This document shows positions 1-7,534 of a stretch of DNA of 64,000 nucleotides, one piece after another. Positions within the stretch are counted from its first letter, which is position 1, and every line of letters begins with the position of its first letter. Position numbers and translations under genes: made by a program. The notes under the pieces are model-generated. The model saw nothing but the letters and a program-made list of their open reading frames with translations. It searched no databases and was not told where the DNA came from. Source of the stretch: Microbacterium sp. PM5 (GTDB taxonomy: Bacteria; Actinomycetota; Actinomycetes; Actinomycetales; Microbacteriaceae). The stretch spans positions 3,052,993 to 3,116,992 of the forward strand of contig NZ_CP022162.1 of the NCBI RefSeq assembly GCF_003293595.1, read 5' to 3'.

Positions 1-2
1 GA

Positions 3-65
3 CGCCGCGCCCGCGAAGCCATTCGGCGGGCGATCACGCTCGAGAAGAAGCCGACGACGCGCTGA
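3..65 (+). CDS. C-terminal tail of an unidentified protein (partial)
   Basis: The window opens inside a plus-strand frame that reads about 20 residues, rich in Arg and Lys (ending ITLEKKPTTR), to a TGA at 63-65. The stop sits directly against the stop of the convergent gene, so that TGATCA contains both terminators. There is too little sequence to assign a family. That it is a real gene end is inferred from the tight convergent junction. Confidence 0.35.
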   Translation, partial: RRAREAIRRAITLEKKPTTR

Positions 66-989
66 TCACGCCGGCACCGCGGCGGCCACGGCATCCTCGA
101 CCGTCGGGTGCGAGAAGACGAAGCCGGATGCCGTGAGCGCTTCGGGAACCACGTTCATGTCGCACGTGAGCAGTCCCTCCGCCGCATCGCGCCCGAGCAC
201 CAGCTTCAGCGCCCACTCCGGCACCCGCAGCAGGTAGGGGCGGTTCATCCGTCTCGCGAGCGCCAGACCGAGGTCGTTGGCCGTCGTCCGCTGGGGGCCC
301 GCGAGGTTGACAGGGCCGGTGAGGGCGTTGTCGATGACATGCCGGATCGCGCGGACCTCGTCGTCGAGAGAGATCAGCGGCCAGACCTGCGTTCCGCGCC
401 CGATGGGGCCCGACAGGCCGAGTTTGGTCAGCAGCAGAAGGGGCTTGAGAACACCGTCGGCGTGCACCACCGGCGCGGTCCGCAGCAGGGACACGCGGGC
501 ACGATCTCCGGCGCCGCGCGTCGCGGCCGTCTCCCACTCGCCGCAGAGGTCTGCGAGGAAGGAGTCTCCGCGGGGCGACGACTCCGTGAAGGTGACTTCC
601 GGCGCCGACGGGTAGTAGCCGACCGCGGACGACGACACGAAGTGCGGGGCGTCATCGCCGAGGACGCGCACGGCTGCCGCCAATGCCTGGGTCGGCGCGA
701 TCCGCGACCACACGAGGTCGTGCTTGTACCGCCGCGTCCACGGGAAATGCCCGAGGGTGGCTCCGTTGAGACCGACGACGGCCCGCGCCCCTTCGAGGGC
801 GGAGGGCGGCAGCGGTCGGCTCGCCGGATCCCAGGAGAGCTCGTCCGGCGCGGCGCTGGGGCGGCGCACGAGGCGCGTCACGGCGATGCCGTCGGCGCGC
901 AGGCTCGCCACGAGGGCACGGCCGATCAGGCCGGAGGCTCCGGCGACGACGACGCGCCCCTCGGCGCGCGACGAGTCGTTCTCAGGCAA
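66..989 (-). CDS. TIGR01777-family NAD(P)-binding epimerase-like protein (YfcH-like)
   Basis: This is a Rossmann-fold protein of the extended SDR type, similar to YfcH/SULA; the family's substrate is unknown. The nucleotide-binding glycine motif [11 protein letters not shown] lies about 16 residues in. It is followed by [25 protein letters not shown] and the family's [10 protein letters not shown] segment, which supplies the catalytic Tyr region. The C-terminal [12 protein letters not shown] and the [12 protein letters not shown] segment are typical of TIGR01777. The frame stays open farther upstream, but no ATG or GTG fits. The likely start is a TTG at 989, overlapping the osmC stop by 8 bases and giving 307 residues, the family norm. 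It is probably cotranscribed after osmC. Confidence 0.85.
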   Translation of the reverse strand: MPENDSSRAEGRVVVAGASGLIGRALVASLRADGIAVTRLVRRPSAAPDELSWDPASRPLPPSALEGARAVVGLNGATLGHFPWTRRYKHDLVWSRIAPTQALAAAVRVLGDDAPHFVSSSAVGYYPSAPEVTFTESSPRGDSFLADLCGEWETAATRGAGDRARVSLLRTAPVVHADGVLKPLLLLTKLGLSGPIGRGTQVWPLISLDDEVRAIRHVIDNALTGPVNLAGPQRTTANDLGLALARRMNRPYLLRVPEWALKLVLGRDAAEGLLTCDMNVVPEALTASGFVFSHPTVEDAVAAAVPA

Positions 990-1407
990 GCGTGGCCTCG
1001 AGGGTGATCTCGATGCCTGCCAGCGCGGCCGAGACGGGGCATCCCGTCTTCGCTTCGCCGGCAATGCGGGCGAAGTCCTCGGCCGACAGCCCCGGGACCA
1101 CCGCGTTGACGTTCAGGTGCGAGCCGGTGATGCCGGTGCCCGGGATGAAGGTGACAGACGCCGTTGTCTCGATGCTCTCGGGGGGCGTCCCGTTGCCGGC
1201 GAGCGCGTGCGAGAGTGCCATGCTGAAGCACGAGGAGTGCGCCGCGGCGAGCAGTTCCTCCGGGGTCGTGACCGACGCGGAGCCCTCACTGCGCGCCTTC
1301 CAGTCGACGGCGAACGGACCCTGGTTGGAACTCTCCAGGGCGATCTCGCCGGACCCGTCGGTGAGGGACCCCTTCCAGCTCGTGGACGCTTCGCTCGTGA
1401 CGCTCAT
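982..1407 (-). CDS. OsmC/Ohr-family peroxiredoxin
   Basis: This is a 141-residue OsmC-superfamily thiol peroxidase that reduces organic hydroperoxides in the cytoplasm. Both conserved redox cysteines are visible: C60 in [13 protein letters not shown] and C123 in [11 protein letters not shown]. The N-terminal [10 protein letters not shown] beta strand is also typical of the family. The length matches OsmC (~140 residues). A GAGGAG ribosome site precedes the ATG at 1407. Its stop overlaps the start of the downstream epimerase-like gene, so the two are probably translated from one message. Its Ohr or OsmC subfamily is not resolved; the sequence looks more OsmC-like. Confidence 0.9.
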   Translation of the reverse strand: MSVTSEASTSWKGSLTDGSGEIALESSNQGPFAVDWKARSEGSASVTTPEELLAAAHSSCFSMALSHALAGNGTPPESIETTASVTFIPGTGITGSHLNVNAVVPGLSAEDFARIAGEAKTGCPVSAALAGIEITLEATLA

Positions 1408-1513
1408 GTGTGCTCCTCGTGTCGGATGCGGGCCGCGTATCGGCGGTGTGCATCCGAGCCTAGACGGGCCCAGGCTCCCGCGGAACCGGTGCGGCCGGCG
1501 CGGGCGCAGACCC

Positions 1514-1951
1514 TCAGACGGTGGCGGGGGTGGCGGTGACGCGCCCGAGCTCCAGCTCGATCGCGCTGCGGCTGGGAGTACCGCCGAAGCGGGTCTGGAT
1601 GACCCCGTCGCGGTCGAGGATCAACGTCGTCGGCGTCTGAAGCACGTGGAAGTGCTTCGCGATGTCGGGACGGTCGGTGAGGTCGACGTCCAGGTGCATC
1701 ACGCCGTCGTGGGCATCGGCGATCGACCCCAGCACGCGGTGCACGCCGGGGCAGCGTGCGCACATCTGCGTGCTGAACTGCAGCAGGGTGGCCCGCTCGC
1801 CGAGGGCGTCGGCTCCGAGGCGTCGCGGTTCCACGACTTCATCGGTCGAGGCCCGGCGGGGACGATTCTGCGTCCACCGCAGGAGCAGTCCGACGGCGAG
1901 GGTCACGGCGAGCAGTGCGGTCAGCACGAGCACGGCATCGACGATGTTCAC
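1514..1951 (-). CDS. membrane-anchored thioredoxin-family protein
   Basis: This is a short thioredoxin-fold protein of 145 residues if GTG at 1951 is the start. One N-terminal membrane segment (about residues 4-25, [21 protein letters not shown]) is followed by a charged linker and a thioredoxin domain. The active site is C64-A-R-C67 rather than the usual CGPC, in [12 protein letters not shown]. The cis-proline loop appears as [10 protein letters not shown]. The N-terminal orientation rule suggests a thiol-disulfide role at the membrane, but the facing side of the domain is not certain. It diverges from thyA. A TATCGT -10-like box lies 8 bases upstream of the GTG, supporting this start over longer versions. 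Confidence 0.8.
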   Translation of the reverse strand: MNIVDAVLVLTALLAVTLAVGLLLRWTQNRPRRASTDEVVEPRRLGADALGERATLLQFSTQMCARCPGVHRVLGSIADAHDGVMHLDVDLTDRPDIAKHFHVLQTPTTLILDRDGVIQTRFGGTPSRSAIELELGRVTATPATV

Positions 1952-1959
1952 GGTCTGCC

Positions 1960-1965
1960 ACGATA
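1960..1965 (-). promoter_or_regulatory. -10 box of the thioredoxin-like gene
   Basis: TATCGT on the minus strand ends 8 bases before the GTG at 1951. It fits the TANNNT pattern and would give a leaderless or nearly leaderless message. Confidence 0.4.
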
Positions 1966-2034
1966 CCGCCTCCGGAGGTGCACCGGCTCCGATGACGGGC
2001 CGTGCGTAACAGTCCCGGCGTCGGCGGGCGAGGG

Positions 2035-2040
2035 TAGGGT
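2035..2040 (+). promoter_or_regulatory. -10 box of thyA
   Basis: TAGGGT lies 7 bases before the GTG start at 2048, which predicts a leaderless thyA-folA message. No clear -35 box is visible. Confidence 0.5.
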
Positions 2041-2047
2041 GGCTGGC

Positions 2048-2860
2048 GTGAGCGCGGCATCCATCCCCACCCCCTACGAAGACCTCCTCCGCGAGGTGCT
2101 CGCCGACGGCGTGCACAAGGACGATCGCACCGGCACCGGCACGACGAGTGTGTTCGGACGCCAGATCCGTTTCGACCTGTCGCAGGGCTTCCCGCTCATC
2201 ACGACAAAGCGTGTGCACATGAAGTCGATCGCCTATGAACTGCTCTGGTTCCTGCGAGGTGAGTCGAACGTCTCGTGGCTCCAGCAGCACGGTGTGACCA
2301 TCTGGGACGAATGGGCGGATGCCGACGGCGAGCTCGGGCCGGTCTACGGTGTGCAGTGGCGCTCGTGGCCGACGCCGTCCGGCGAGCAGATCGACCAGAT
2401 CTCACAGGTCATCGAGCAGATCCGTGCCAACCCCGACTCGCGCCGGCTCATCGTGTCGGCGTGGAACCCCGCCGACATCCCGCAGATGGCACTCGCTCCC
2501 TGCCACGCGTTGTTCCAGTTCTACGTCGCGGACGGCAAGCTGTCGTGCCAGCTGTATCAGCGCAGCGCCGACATGTTTCTCGGTGTGCCGTTCAACATCG
2601 CGTCCTACGCGCTGCTGACGATGATGATCGCCCAGCAGACGGGGCTCGAGCCCGGCGATTTCGTGTGGACCGGCGGTGATTGCCACATCTACGACAACCA
2701 CCTCGAGCAGGTCCGCGAGCAGCTCACGCGGGAGCCGTATCCGTATCCCCGCCTCTCGTTCGCGCGGACGCCCGCGTCGATCTTCGACTACACGTACGAC
2801 GACATCCTCGTCGAGGACTACCAGCACCACCCCACGATCCGAGCCGCGGTCGCGGTATGA
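2048..2860 (+). CDS. thyA: thymidylate synthase
   Basis: ThyA methylates dUMP to dTMP using methylenetetrahydrofolate, producing dihydrofolate. The frame gives 270 residues from GTG at 2048, close to the usual 264. Visible motifs are the folate/dUMP region [13 protein letters not shown], the phosphate-binding SRR (131-133), the catalytic C152 in [12 protein letters not shown], and [17 protein letters not shown]. The frame stays open far upstream, antisense to osmC. The GTG is chosen because it gives the family N-terminus and sits 7 bases after a TAGGGT box. It overlaps folA by ATGA, so dihydrofolate production and its recycling are translationally coupled. Confidence 0.97.
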   Translation: MSAASIPTPYEDLLREVLADGVHKDDRTGTGTTSVFGRQIRFDLSQGFPLITTKRVHMKSIAYELLWFLRGESNVSWLQQHGVTIWDEWADADGELGPVYGVQWRSWPTPSGEQIDQISQVIEQIRANPDSRRLIVSAWNPADIPQMALAPCHALFQFYVADGKLSCQLYQRSADMFLGVPFNIASYALLTMMIAQQTGLEPGDFVWTGGDCHIYDNHLEQVREQLTREPYPYPRLSFARTPASIFDYTYDDILVEDYQHHPTIRAAVAV

Positions 2861-3354
2861 CCCGGCTCGGCCTGATCTGGGCCGAGGCGCGCGGCGGCGT
2901 CATCGGCAAGGACGGCGGCATGCCGTGGCACGTGCCCGAGGACCTCGCGCATTTCCGCGCCGCGACGATGGGGGATCCGGTCATCATGGGGCGCCGGACG
3001 TGGGAGTCCTTCCCGCCCCGCTTCCGGCCCCTTCCGGGGCGACGCAACGTCGTGGTCACCCGCAATGAGTCCTGGCGGGACGACGGCGCGGAGCGGGCCG
3101 CCTCGCTCGATGGTGCGCTGGAGCTCGTCGACAGGGAAGAGGCGGCCTGGGTCATCGGGGGAGCGGGGCTGTTCGCCGAGGCGATCGCGCGCGCCGATGT
3201 GCTGGAGGTCACCGAGCTCGATCTCGAGGTCGACGGTGACACGTACGCCCCCCGGCGGGACGGGTGGGCCGTGGCGCGCATCGACCCGGACGATGGCTGG
3301 TCGCTCTCGCGCACCGGCGTCCCCTATCGCTTTCTGACTCTGATCCGTCCCTGA
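2857..3354 (+). CDS. folA: dihydrofolate reductase
   Basis: DHFR reduces the dihydrofolate made by ThyA back to tetrahydrofolate with NADPH. The 165-residue protein has the family length. It shows [18 protein letters not shown], containing W24 and the catalytic acid D29, then [12 protein letters not shown] (NADPH-binding MGRxTWES) and the glycine pair VIGGAGLF. The ATG at 2857 overlaps the thyA stop (ATGA). The thyA-folA pair is a classic metabolic couple. Confidence 0.96.
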   Translation: MTRLGLIWAEARGGVIGKDGGMPWHVPEDLAHFRAATMGDPVIMGRRTWESFPPRFRPLPGRRNVVVTRNESWRDDGAERAASLDGALELVDREEAAWVIGGAGLFAEAIARADVLEVTELDLEVDGDTYAPRRDGWAVARIDPDDGWSLSRTGVPYRFLTLIRP

Positions 3355-3396
3355 ACGGTTCGTGTCTCGAGCGGCGACGACGACAGGGAGCTCAGA

Positions 3397-4161
3397 ATGG
3401 GCAAGACAGCGGTGGTGACGGGCGCCAGTTCGGGCCTCGGCGCGGAGTTCGCGCGTCAACTGGCGGCACGCGGAGCCGACCTCGTCCTGGTCGCCCGAGA
3501 CAAGGACGCGCTCGAGGACATCGCGGAGCGACTGCGCGCAGATCACCGGGTACAGGTCGAGGTGCTCGCCGCCGATCTCGTCGCCGATGACGGTCTCGCC
3601 GCGGTCGTGGCCCGCGTCGCCGACCGCGAGCGACCGATCGGCATCCTCGTCAACAATGCGGGATTCGGACTCGACCTCGACTTCGCGGCGGGCGACATCG
3701 CCGACGAGCAGCGCCACCTTGATCTGCACGTGCGTGCGACGATGCATCTGACCCACGCCGCGCTGGGCACCATGCTCGAGCGGGGATACGGCCGGATCGT
3801 CAATGTCGCCTCGGTCGCGGGTTTTCTTCCGCGAGGCACCTACGGTGCGGTCAAGGCCTGGGTGATCTCCTTCAGTCGATGGGCCAACATCGCGTACGCG
3901 CCGCGCGGCGTCACCGTGACGGCGCTGTGCCCGGGCTTCACGCACACGAACTTCCACGAGCGCTTGGGGCTGCCGCCAGGGCGGGAGGGCATTCCCGCGG
4001 TGATGTGGCTCGACGCAGCGGACGTCGTCCGCGAAGGGCTGCGCGACGCCGCGCGGGGCAAGGCCGTCTCGATTCCCTCTCTGCGCTACAAGGTGCTGGT
4101 GGCGGCGATGCGTGTGCTGCCGGGCCCCGTGGCCGCGCGCCTGGCGCGCACCGGACGCTGA
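3397..4161 (+). CDS. short-chain dehydrogenase/reductase
   Basis: This is a classical SDR of 254 residues, a cytoplasmic NAD(P)-dependent oxidoreductase of unknown substrate. TGASSGLG near residue 8 binds the cofactor, NNAGFG is present, and the catalytic serine lies in IVNVASVAG. The Tyr/Lys pair appears as YGAVK instead of the usual YSASK. The C-terminal segment (LRYKVLVAAMRVLP) resembles DltE/YqjQ-type SDRs that act on lipid-like substrates, but this is weak. A GGGAG site precedes the ATG. It lies between folA and dapA without an obvious shared pathway. Confidence 0.88.
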   Translation: MGKTAVVTGASSGLGAEFARQLAARGADLVLVARDKDALEDIAERLRADHRVQVEVLAADLVADDGLAAVVARVADRERPIGILVNNAGFGLDLDFAAGDIADEQRHLDLHVRATMHLTHAALGTMLERGYGRIVNVASVAGFLPRGTYGAVKAWVISFSRWANIAYAPRGVTVTALCPGFTHTNFHERLGLPPGREGIPAVMWLDAADVVREGLRDAARGKAVSIPSLRYKVLVAAMRVLPGPVAARLARTGR

Positions 4162-4215
4162 GGACTCGGCCGTGACCCACCCGCGGTCTGCTCCGACGGG
4201 GTCGCCGCGAGCCGG

Positions 4216-4221
4216 TAGCCT
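4216..4221 (+). promoter_or_regulatory. -10 box of dapA
   Basis: TAGCCT ends 6 bases before the dapA ATG at 4228, predicting a leaderless transcript. Confidence 0.5.
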
Positions 4222-4227
4222 GGAAGC

Positions 4228-5205
4228 ATGACGCACTCGGGCAATCCCTTCGGACAGGTCCTCGTCGCTCTCGTCACTCCGATGACGGCCGACGGTGAAG
4301 TGGACTGGCCCGCTGTCGAGAAGCACATCGACGACGTCATCACCGCCGGCGCCGACGGCATCGTCGTCACGGGCACGACCGGCGAGACGAGCACACTCAC
4401 CGACCCCGAGAAGCTGAAGCTCGTCGAGGTCGGCAAGTCCGTCTCCAGCGGGCGGGCGAAGATCATCACCGGTGGCGGCTCGAACGAGACCGCGCACGCG
4501 ATCGAGCTCTACAAAGCCAGTGAGAAGGCCGGCGCCGACGGCATCATGATCGTGACGCCGTACTACAACAAGCCCACGCAGGCCGGCATCTTGACGCACT
4601 TCCGTCTGGTCGCCGACGCCACCGACCTTCCCGTCATCCTCTACGACATTCCGGGACGCACCGGCGTGCCGATCAAGTACGAGACGATCCTGCGGCTCGC
4701 CAACCACCCGAACATCCTCGCGGTCAAGGACGCGAAGGGCGACTTCAGCGAGGTCAGCCGGGTGCTCAACCAGACCGACCTGATGTACTTCTCCGGTGAC
4801 GATGCGAACGTCCTGCCGCATCTGTCGATCGGCGCGTCGGGCCTCATCGGCGTGACGGCGAACATCACTGCGACGCCCTACCGCGTCATCGTGGATGCCG
4901 TCAACCGCGGAGACCTGGCCACGGCGACCGCCGCCCACCAGCAGCTCGAGCCGCTCGTGCGCGCCGTCATGACGCACGTGCCCGGGACCGTGAGCGCGAA
5001 GTACATCCTGCACGGACTCGGCCGCATCTCGAGCCCTCGGGTGCGGCTCCCGCTCGTCGGCCCCGAAGAGTGGGAGGCCGCCCTCATCGAGGATGAGCTC
5101 GCACTCGTGAAGGGCGTCGACGGCGCCGACTTCTCCAACTTCCGTCCCGACCGCAACGCCGCCGCCGGCGGCGCGCTTCCCAAGGTCCACGGCACCACCC
5201 GCTGA
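4228..5205 (+). CDS. dapA: 4-hydroxy-tetrahydrodipicolinate synthase
   Basis: DapA condenses pyruvate with aspartate semialdehyde, the first committed step of diaminopimelate and lysine synthesis. The frame codes for 325 residues as a TIM barrel. It shows GTTGETSTLT (pyruvate carboxylate binding), Y139 in VILYDIPGRTG and the Schiff-base K167 in LAVKDAKGDF. All catalytic residues I can place are present. The ATG follows a TAGCCT box by 6 bases. dapF, a later gene of the pathway, lies 12 kb downstream. In many actinobacteria dapA precedes the RNase J gene, as here. Confidence 0.96.
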   Translation: MTHSGNPFGQVLVALVTPMTADGEVDWPAVEKHIDDVITAGADGIVVTGTTGETSTLTDPEKLKLVEVGKSVSSGRAKIITGGGSNETAHAIELYKASEKAGADGIMIVTPYYNKPTQAGILTHFRLVADATDLPVILYDIPGRTGVPIKYETILRLANHPNILAVKDAKGDFSEVSRVLNQTDLMYFSGDDANVLPHLSIGASGLIGVTANITATPYRVIVDAVNRGDLATATAAHQQLEPLVRAVMTHVPGTVSAKYILHGLGRISSPRVRLPLVGPEEWEAALIEDELALVKGVDGADFSNFRPDRNAAAGGALPKVHGTTR

Positions 5206-5220
5206 GCGACCGCGATACCG

Positions 5221-5240
5221 GTGGATGCCGCGGCATCCAC
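5221..5240 (+). repeat. perfect 20-bp palindrome before rnj
   Basis: GTGGATGCCGCGGCATCCAC reads the same on both strands and lies between dapA and rnj, 12 bases before the rnj ATG. It joins two copies of the GGATGCC heptamer that is frequent throughout the window. It could fold as an RNA hairpin next to the rnj ribosome site, serve as a dapA 3' structure, or bind a protein; the sequence alone does not decide. Confidence 0.6.
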
Positions 5241-5252
5241 GAAAGGCAGACG

Positions 5253-6929
5253 ATGCCCACGACGTTCTCCGAGCCTCCCGCGCTCGCCCCCCAGACCCTT
5301 CGCGTCATCCCGCTCGGCGGGTTGGGCGAGATCGGTCGCAACATGACGGTCTTCGAATACGACGGCAAGCTCCTCGTCGTCGACTGCGGCGTGCTGTTCC
5401 CCGAGGAGCACCAGCCCGGCGTCGACCTCATCCTCCCCGACTTCGAGCCGATCAAGGATCGGCTCGACGATGTCGTGGGCGTCGTGCTCACGCACGGCCA
5501 CGAGGATCACATCGGCGCGGTGCCGTACCTGCTGCGGTTGAAGAACGACATTCCCTTGATCGGTTCGAAACTCACCCTCGCCCTGGTCGAAGCGAAGCTC
5601 AAGGAGCATCGCATCAAGGCCTACACGCTCACCGTGGAGGAGGGGCAGGATGAGCAGGTCGGTCCGTTCGACCTCGAGTTCGTCGCGGTCAACCACTCGA
5701 TTCCCGATGCGCTCGCCGTCGCGATCCACACCGACGCCGGGACGGTGCTGGCCACCGGTGACTTCAAGATGGACCAGCTGCCGCTGGATGGACGCCTCAC
5801 CGACCTGCGCGCGTTCGCCAGCCTCGGCGAGGACGGCGTCGACCTCTTCCTGGTCGATTCCACCAACGCCGACGTGCCGGGCTTCACACCGCTCGAGCGC
5901 GACATCGGTCCGGTTCTCGACCAGGTGATCGCCAAGGCACCTCGACGGGTCATCGTCGCGAGCTTCTCCAGCCACGTCCATCGTGTGCAGCAGGTCATCG
6001 ATGCGGCGGCGGCAAACGGACGCCGCCTCGCGTTCCTCGGCCGCTCGATGGTGCGCAACATGACGATCGCCGAAGACCTCGGCTACCTGCGCGTCCCGGA
6101 CGGGGTGCTGATCGACTACAAGAAGGCCCAGGATCTGCCCGACGACAAGATCGTCTACATGTCGACCGGGTCGCAGGGTGAGCCCATGGCGGTCCTCAGC
6201 CGCATGGCGAACCTGGACCACGCGATCGAGCCCGGGCCGGGTGACACGGTCATCCTCGCCTCGAGCCTGATCCCGGGCAACGAGAACGCGGTCTATCGCG
6301 TGATCGACGGGCTCACCAAGCTGGGAGCCAACGTGGTGCACAAGGGCAATGCCAAGGTGCACGTCTCGGGTCACGCGGCGGCGGGCGAGCTGCTGTACTG
6401 CTACAACATCCTCCAGCCACGCAACGTCATGCCGGTGCACGGCGAGTACCGTCACCTCATCGCCAACGCCAAGCTCGCGCAGGACACCGGCATCCCCGCG
6501 GAGAACACGATCATCGCCGAGAACGGCACCGTCGTCGACCTCAAGGACGGCGTTGCCCGCGTCGTCGGCCAGCTCGATCTCGGCTTCGTCTACGTCGACG
6601 GATCGACGGTGGGCGAGATCACCGACGCCGACCTCAAGGATCGCCGGATCCTCGGCGAGGAGGGCTTCATCTCGGTGATCGTCGTCGTCGATGCCACGAC
6701 GGGGCGGATCATCACCGGCCCCGAAATCCACGCACGAGGGTTCGCCGAGGACGACAAGGTGTTCGACGACGTCAAGCCCAAGATCGCCGCGGCCCTCACG
6801 GAGGCGGCTCAATCGGGCGTCCGCGACACCCACGCGCTGTCGCAGGTCGTGCGCCGCACGATCGGTCGGTGGGTGAACCAGCGGCTGCGTCGTCGCCCGA
6901 TGATCGTCCCCCTCGTCATCGAAGCCTGA
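5253..6929 (+). CDS. rnj: ribonuclease J
   Basis: RNase J is a zinc metallo-beta-lactamase/beta-CASP ribonuclease with endo- and 5'-3' exonuclease activity in RNA decay and rRNA maturation. The 558-residue protein has the usual length. The metal-binding motif HGHEDHIG is at about residues 80-87, with further ligands in NHSIPDA and ATGDFKMD. The beta-CASP segment FSSHVHRVQQ and the late HGEYRHL motif are also present. The ATG at 5253 has a GAAAGGCAG site. It follows dapA by 47 bases, with a 20-bp palindrome in the gap that may control its message. Confidence 0.95.
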   Translation: MPTTFSEPPALAPQTLRVIPLGGLGEIGRNMTVFEYDGKLLVVDCGVLFPEEHQPGVDLILPDFEPIKDRLDDVVGVVLTHGHEDHIGAVPYLLRLKNDIPLIGSKLTLALVEAKLKEHRIKAYTLTVEEGQDEQVGPFDLEFVAVNHSIPDALAVAIHTDAGTVLATGDFKMDQLPLDGRLTDLRAFASLGEDGVDLFLVDSTNADVPGFTPLERDIGPVLDQVIAKAPRRVIVASFSSHVHRVQQVIDAAAANGRRLAFLGRSMVRNMTIAEDLGYLRVPDGVLIDYKKAQDLPDDKIVYMSTGSQGEPMAVLSRMANLDHAIEPGPGDTVILASSLIPGNENAVYRVIDGLTKLGANVVHKGNAKVHVSGHAAAGELLYCYNILQPRNVMPVHGEYRHLIANAKLAQDTGIPAENTIIAENGTVVDLKDGVARVVGQLDLGFVYVDGSTVGEITDADLKDRRILGEEGFISVIVVVDATTGRIITGPEIHARGFAEDDKVFDDVKPKIAAALTEAAQSGVRDTHALSQVVRRTIGRWVNQRLRRRPMIVPLVIEA

Positions 6930-6947
6930 GCAGTCGCGGCGCAGCGC

Positions 6948-6953
6948 TACGAT
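6948..6953 (+). promoter_or_regulatory. -10 box of the GNAT gene
   Basis: TACGAT ends 7 bases before the ATG at 6961, matching the leaderless pattern. Confidence 0.5.
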
Positions 6954-6960
6954 CGGCTCC

Positions 6961-7455
6961 ATGCCCGTCAGCTTTCGTGTGCGCCCCGCGACACAGGCCG
7001 ATGGCGCGTTCCTCGGAGACATGGTCGTCGAGGCGGCGAACTGGCGGCAAGGGGGCGCGCGGCCGCGGCACGAGGTGCTGACGCACCCCGATCACAATCG
7101 CTACATCTCGGGGTGGATGCGTCCCGGCGACGCCGGCTTCGTCGCGATCGACGCGCAGGACAGTCCGGTCGGTGCCGCGTGGTACCGGATGCTGCCGCGC
7201 ACCGATCCCGGCTTCGGGTACATCGGCACGGGCGTGCCGGAGCTCATCATCGGGGTGCGGCCCATCTGGCGGGCTCACGGGGTGGGGCGTGCCCTCCTGC
7301 AGCGGCTCTGCGAGCACGCGCGCGCACAGGGATACGCTCGCATCAGCCTGTCGGTGGAACGGGGCAACTACGCCCAGACGCTCTACCGCAGTGAGGGCTT
7401 CGCCGTCACGCAGGCCGGTCATGGCCGCGACACCATGGTCAAGCGCCTGCGTTGA
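6961..7455 (+). CDS. GNAT-family N-acetyltransferase
   Basis: This is a 164-residue acetyl-CoA-dependent acyltransferase. The acetyl-CoA binding motif is visible as [19 protein letters not shown] (R104-A-H-G-V-G109). Motif B follows near the C-terminus in [20 protein letters not shown]. The target (small molecule or protein N-terminus) cannot be told. It is a single gene between rnj and ftsK with its own predicted leaderless promoter. Confidence 0.88.
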   Translation: MPVSFRVRPATQADGAFLGDMVVEAANWRQGGARPRHEVLTHPDHNRYISGWMRPGDAGFVAIDAQDSPVGAAWYRMLPRTDPGFGYIGTGVPELIIGVRPIWRAHGVGRALLQRLCEHARAQGYARISLSVERGNYAQTLYRSEGFAVTQAGHGRDTMVKRLR

Positions 7456-7522
7456 CCAGGCGCGGCGGATGCCGGGCCCGTCTCGGGCCGCGTCAATCCG
7501 CGGATCCGGGGACCTCTGCGCC

Positions 7523-7528
7523 TACCGT
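7523..7528 (+). promoter_or_regulatory. -10 box of ftsK
   Basis: TACCGT ends 6 bases before the ATG at 7535. This supports that start over the much longer open frame. Confidence 0.5.
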
Positions 7529-7534
7529 GGAGTA

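Noticed and set aside
2818..5190. Long open frame (about 790 codons) on the minus strand across folA, SDR and dapA
   Set aside because: It is fully antisense to well-recognised genes and has Asp/Val/Arg-rich shadow composition, typical of 70% G+C DNA. Similar antisense frames at 4878-7022, 8981-10324 and 13389-15146 were dropped for the same reason.
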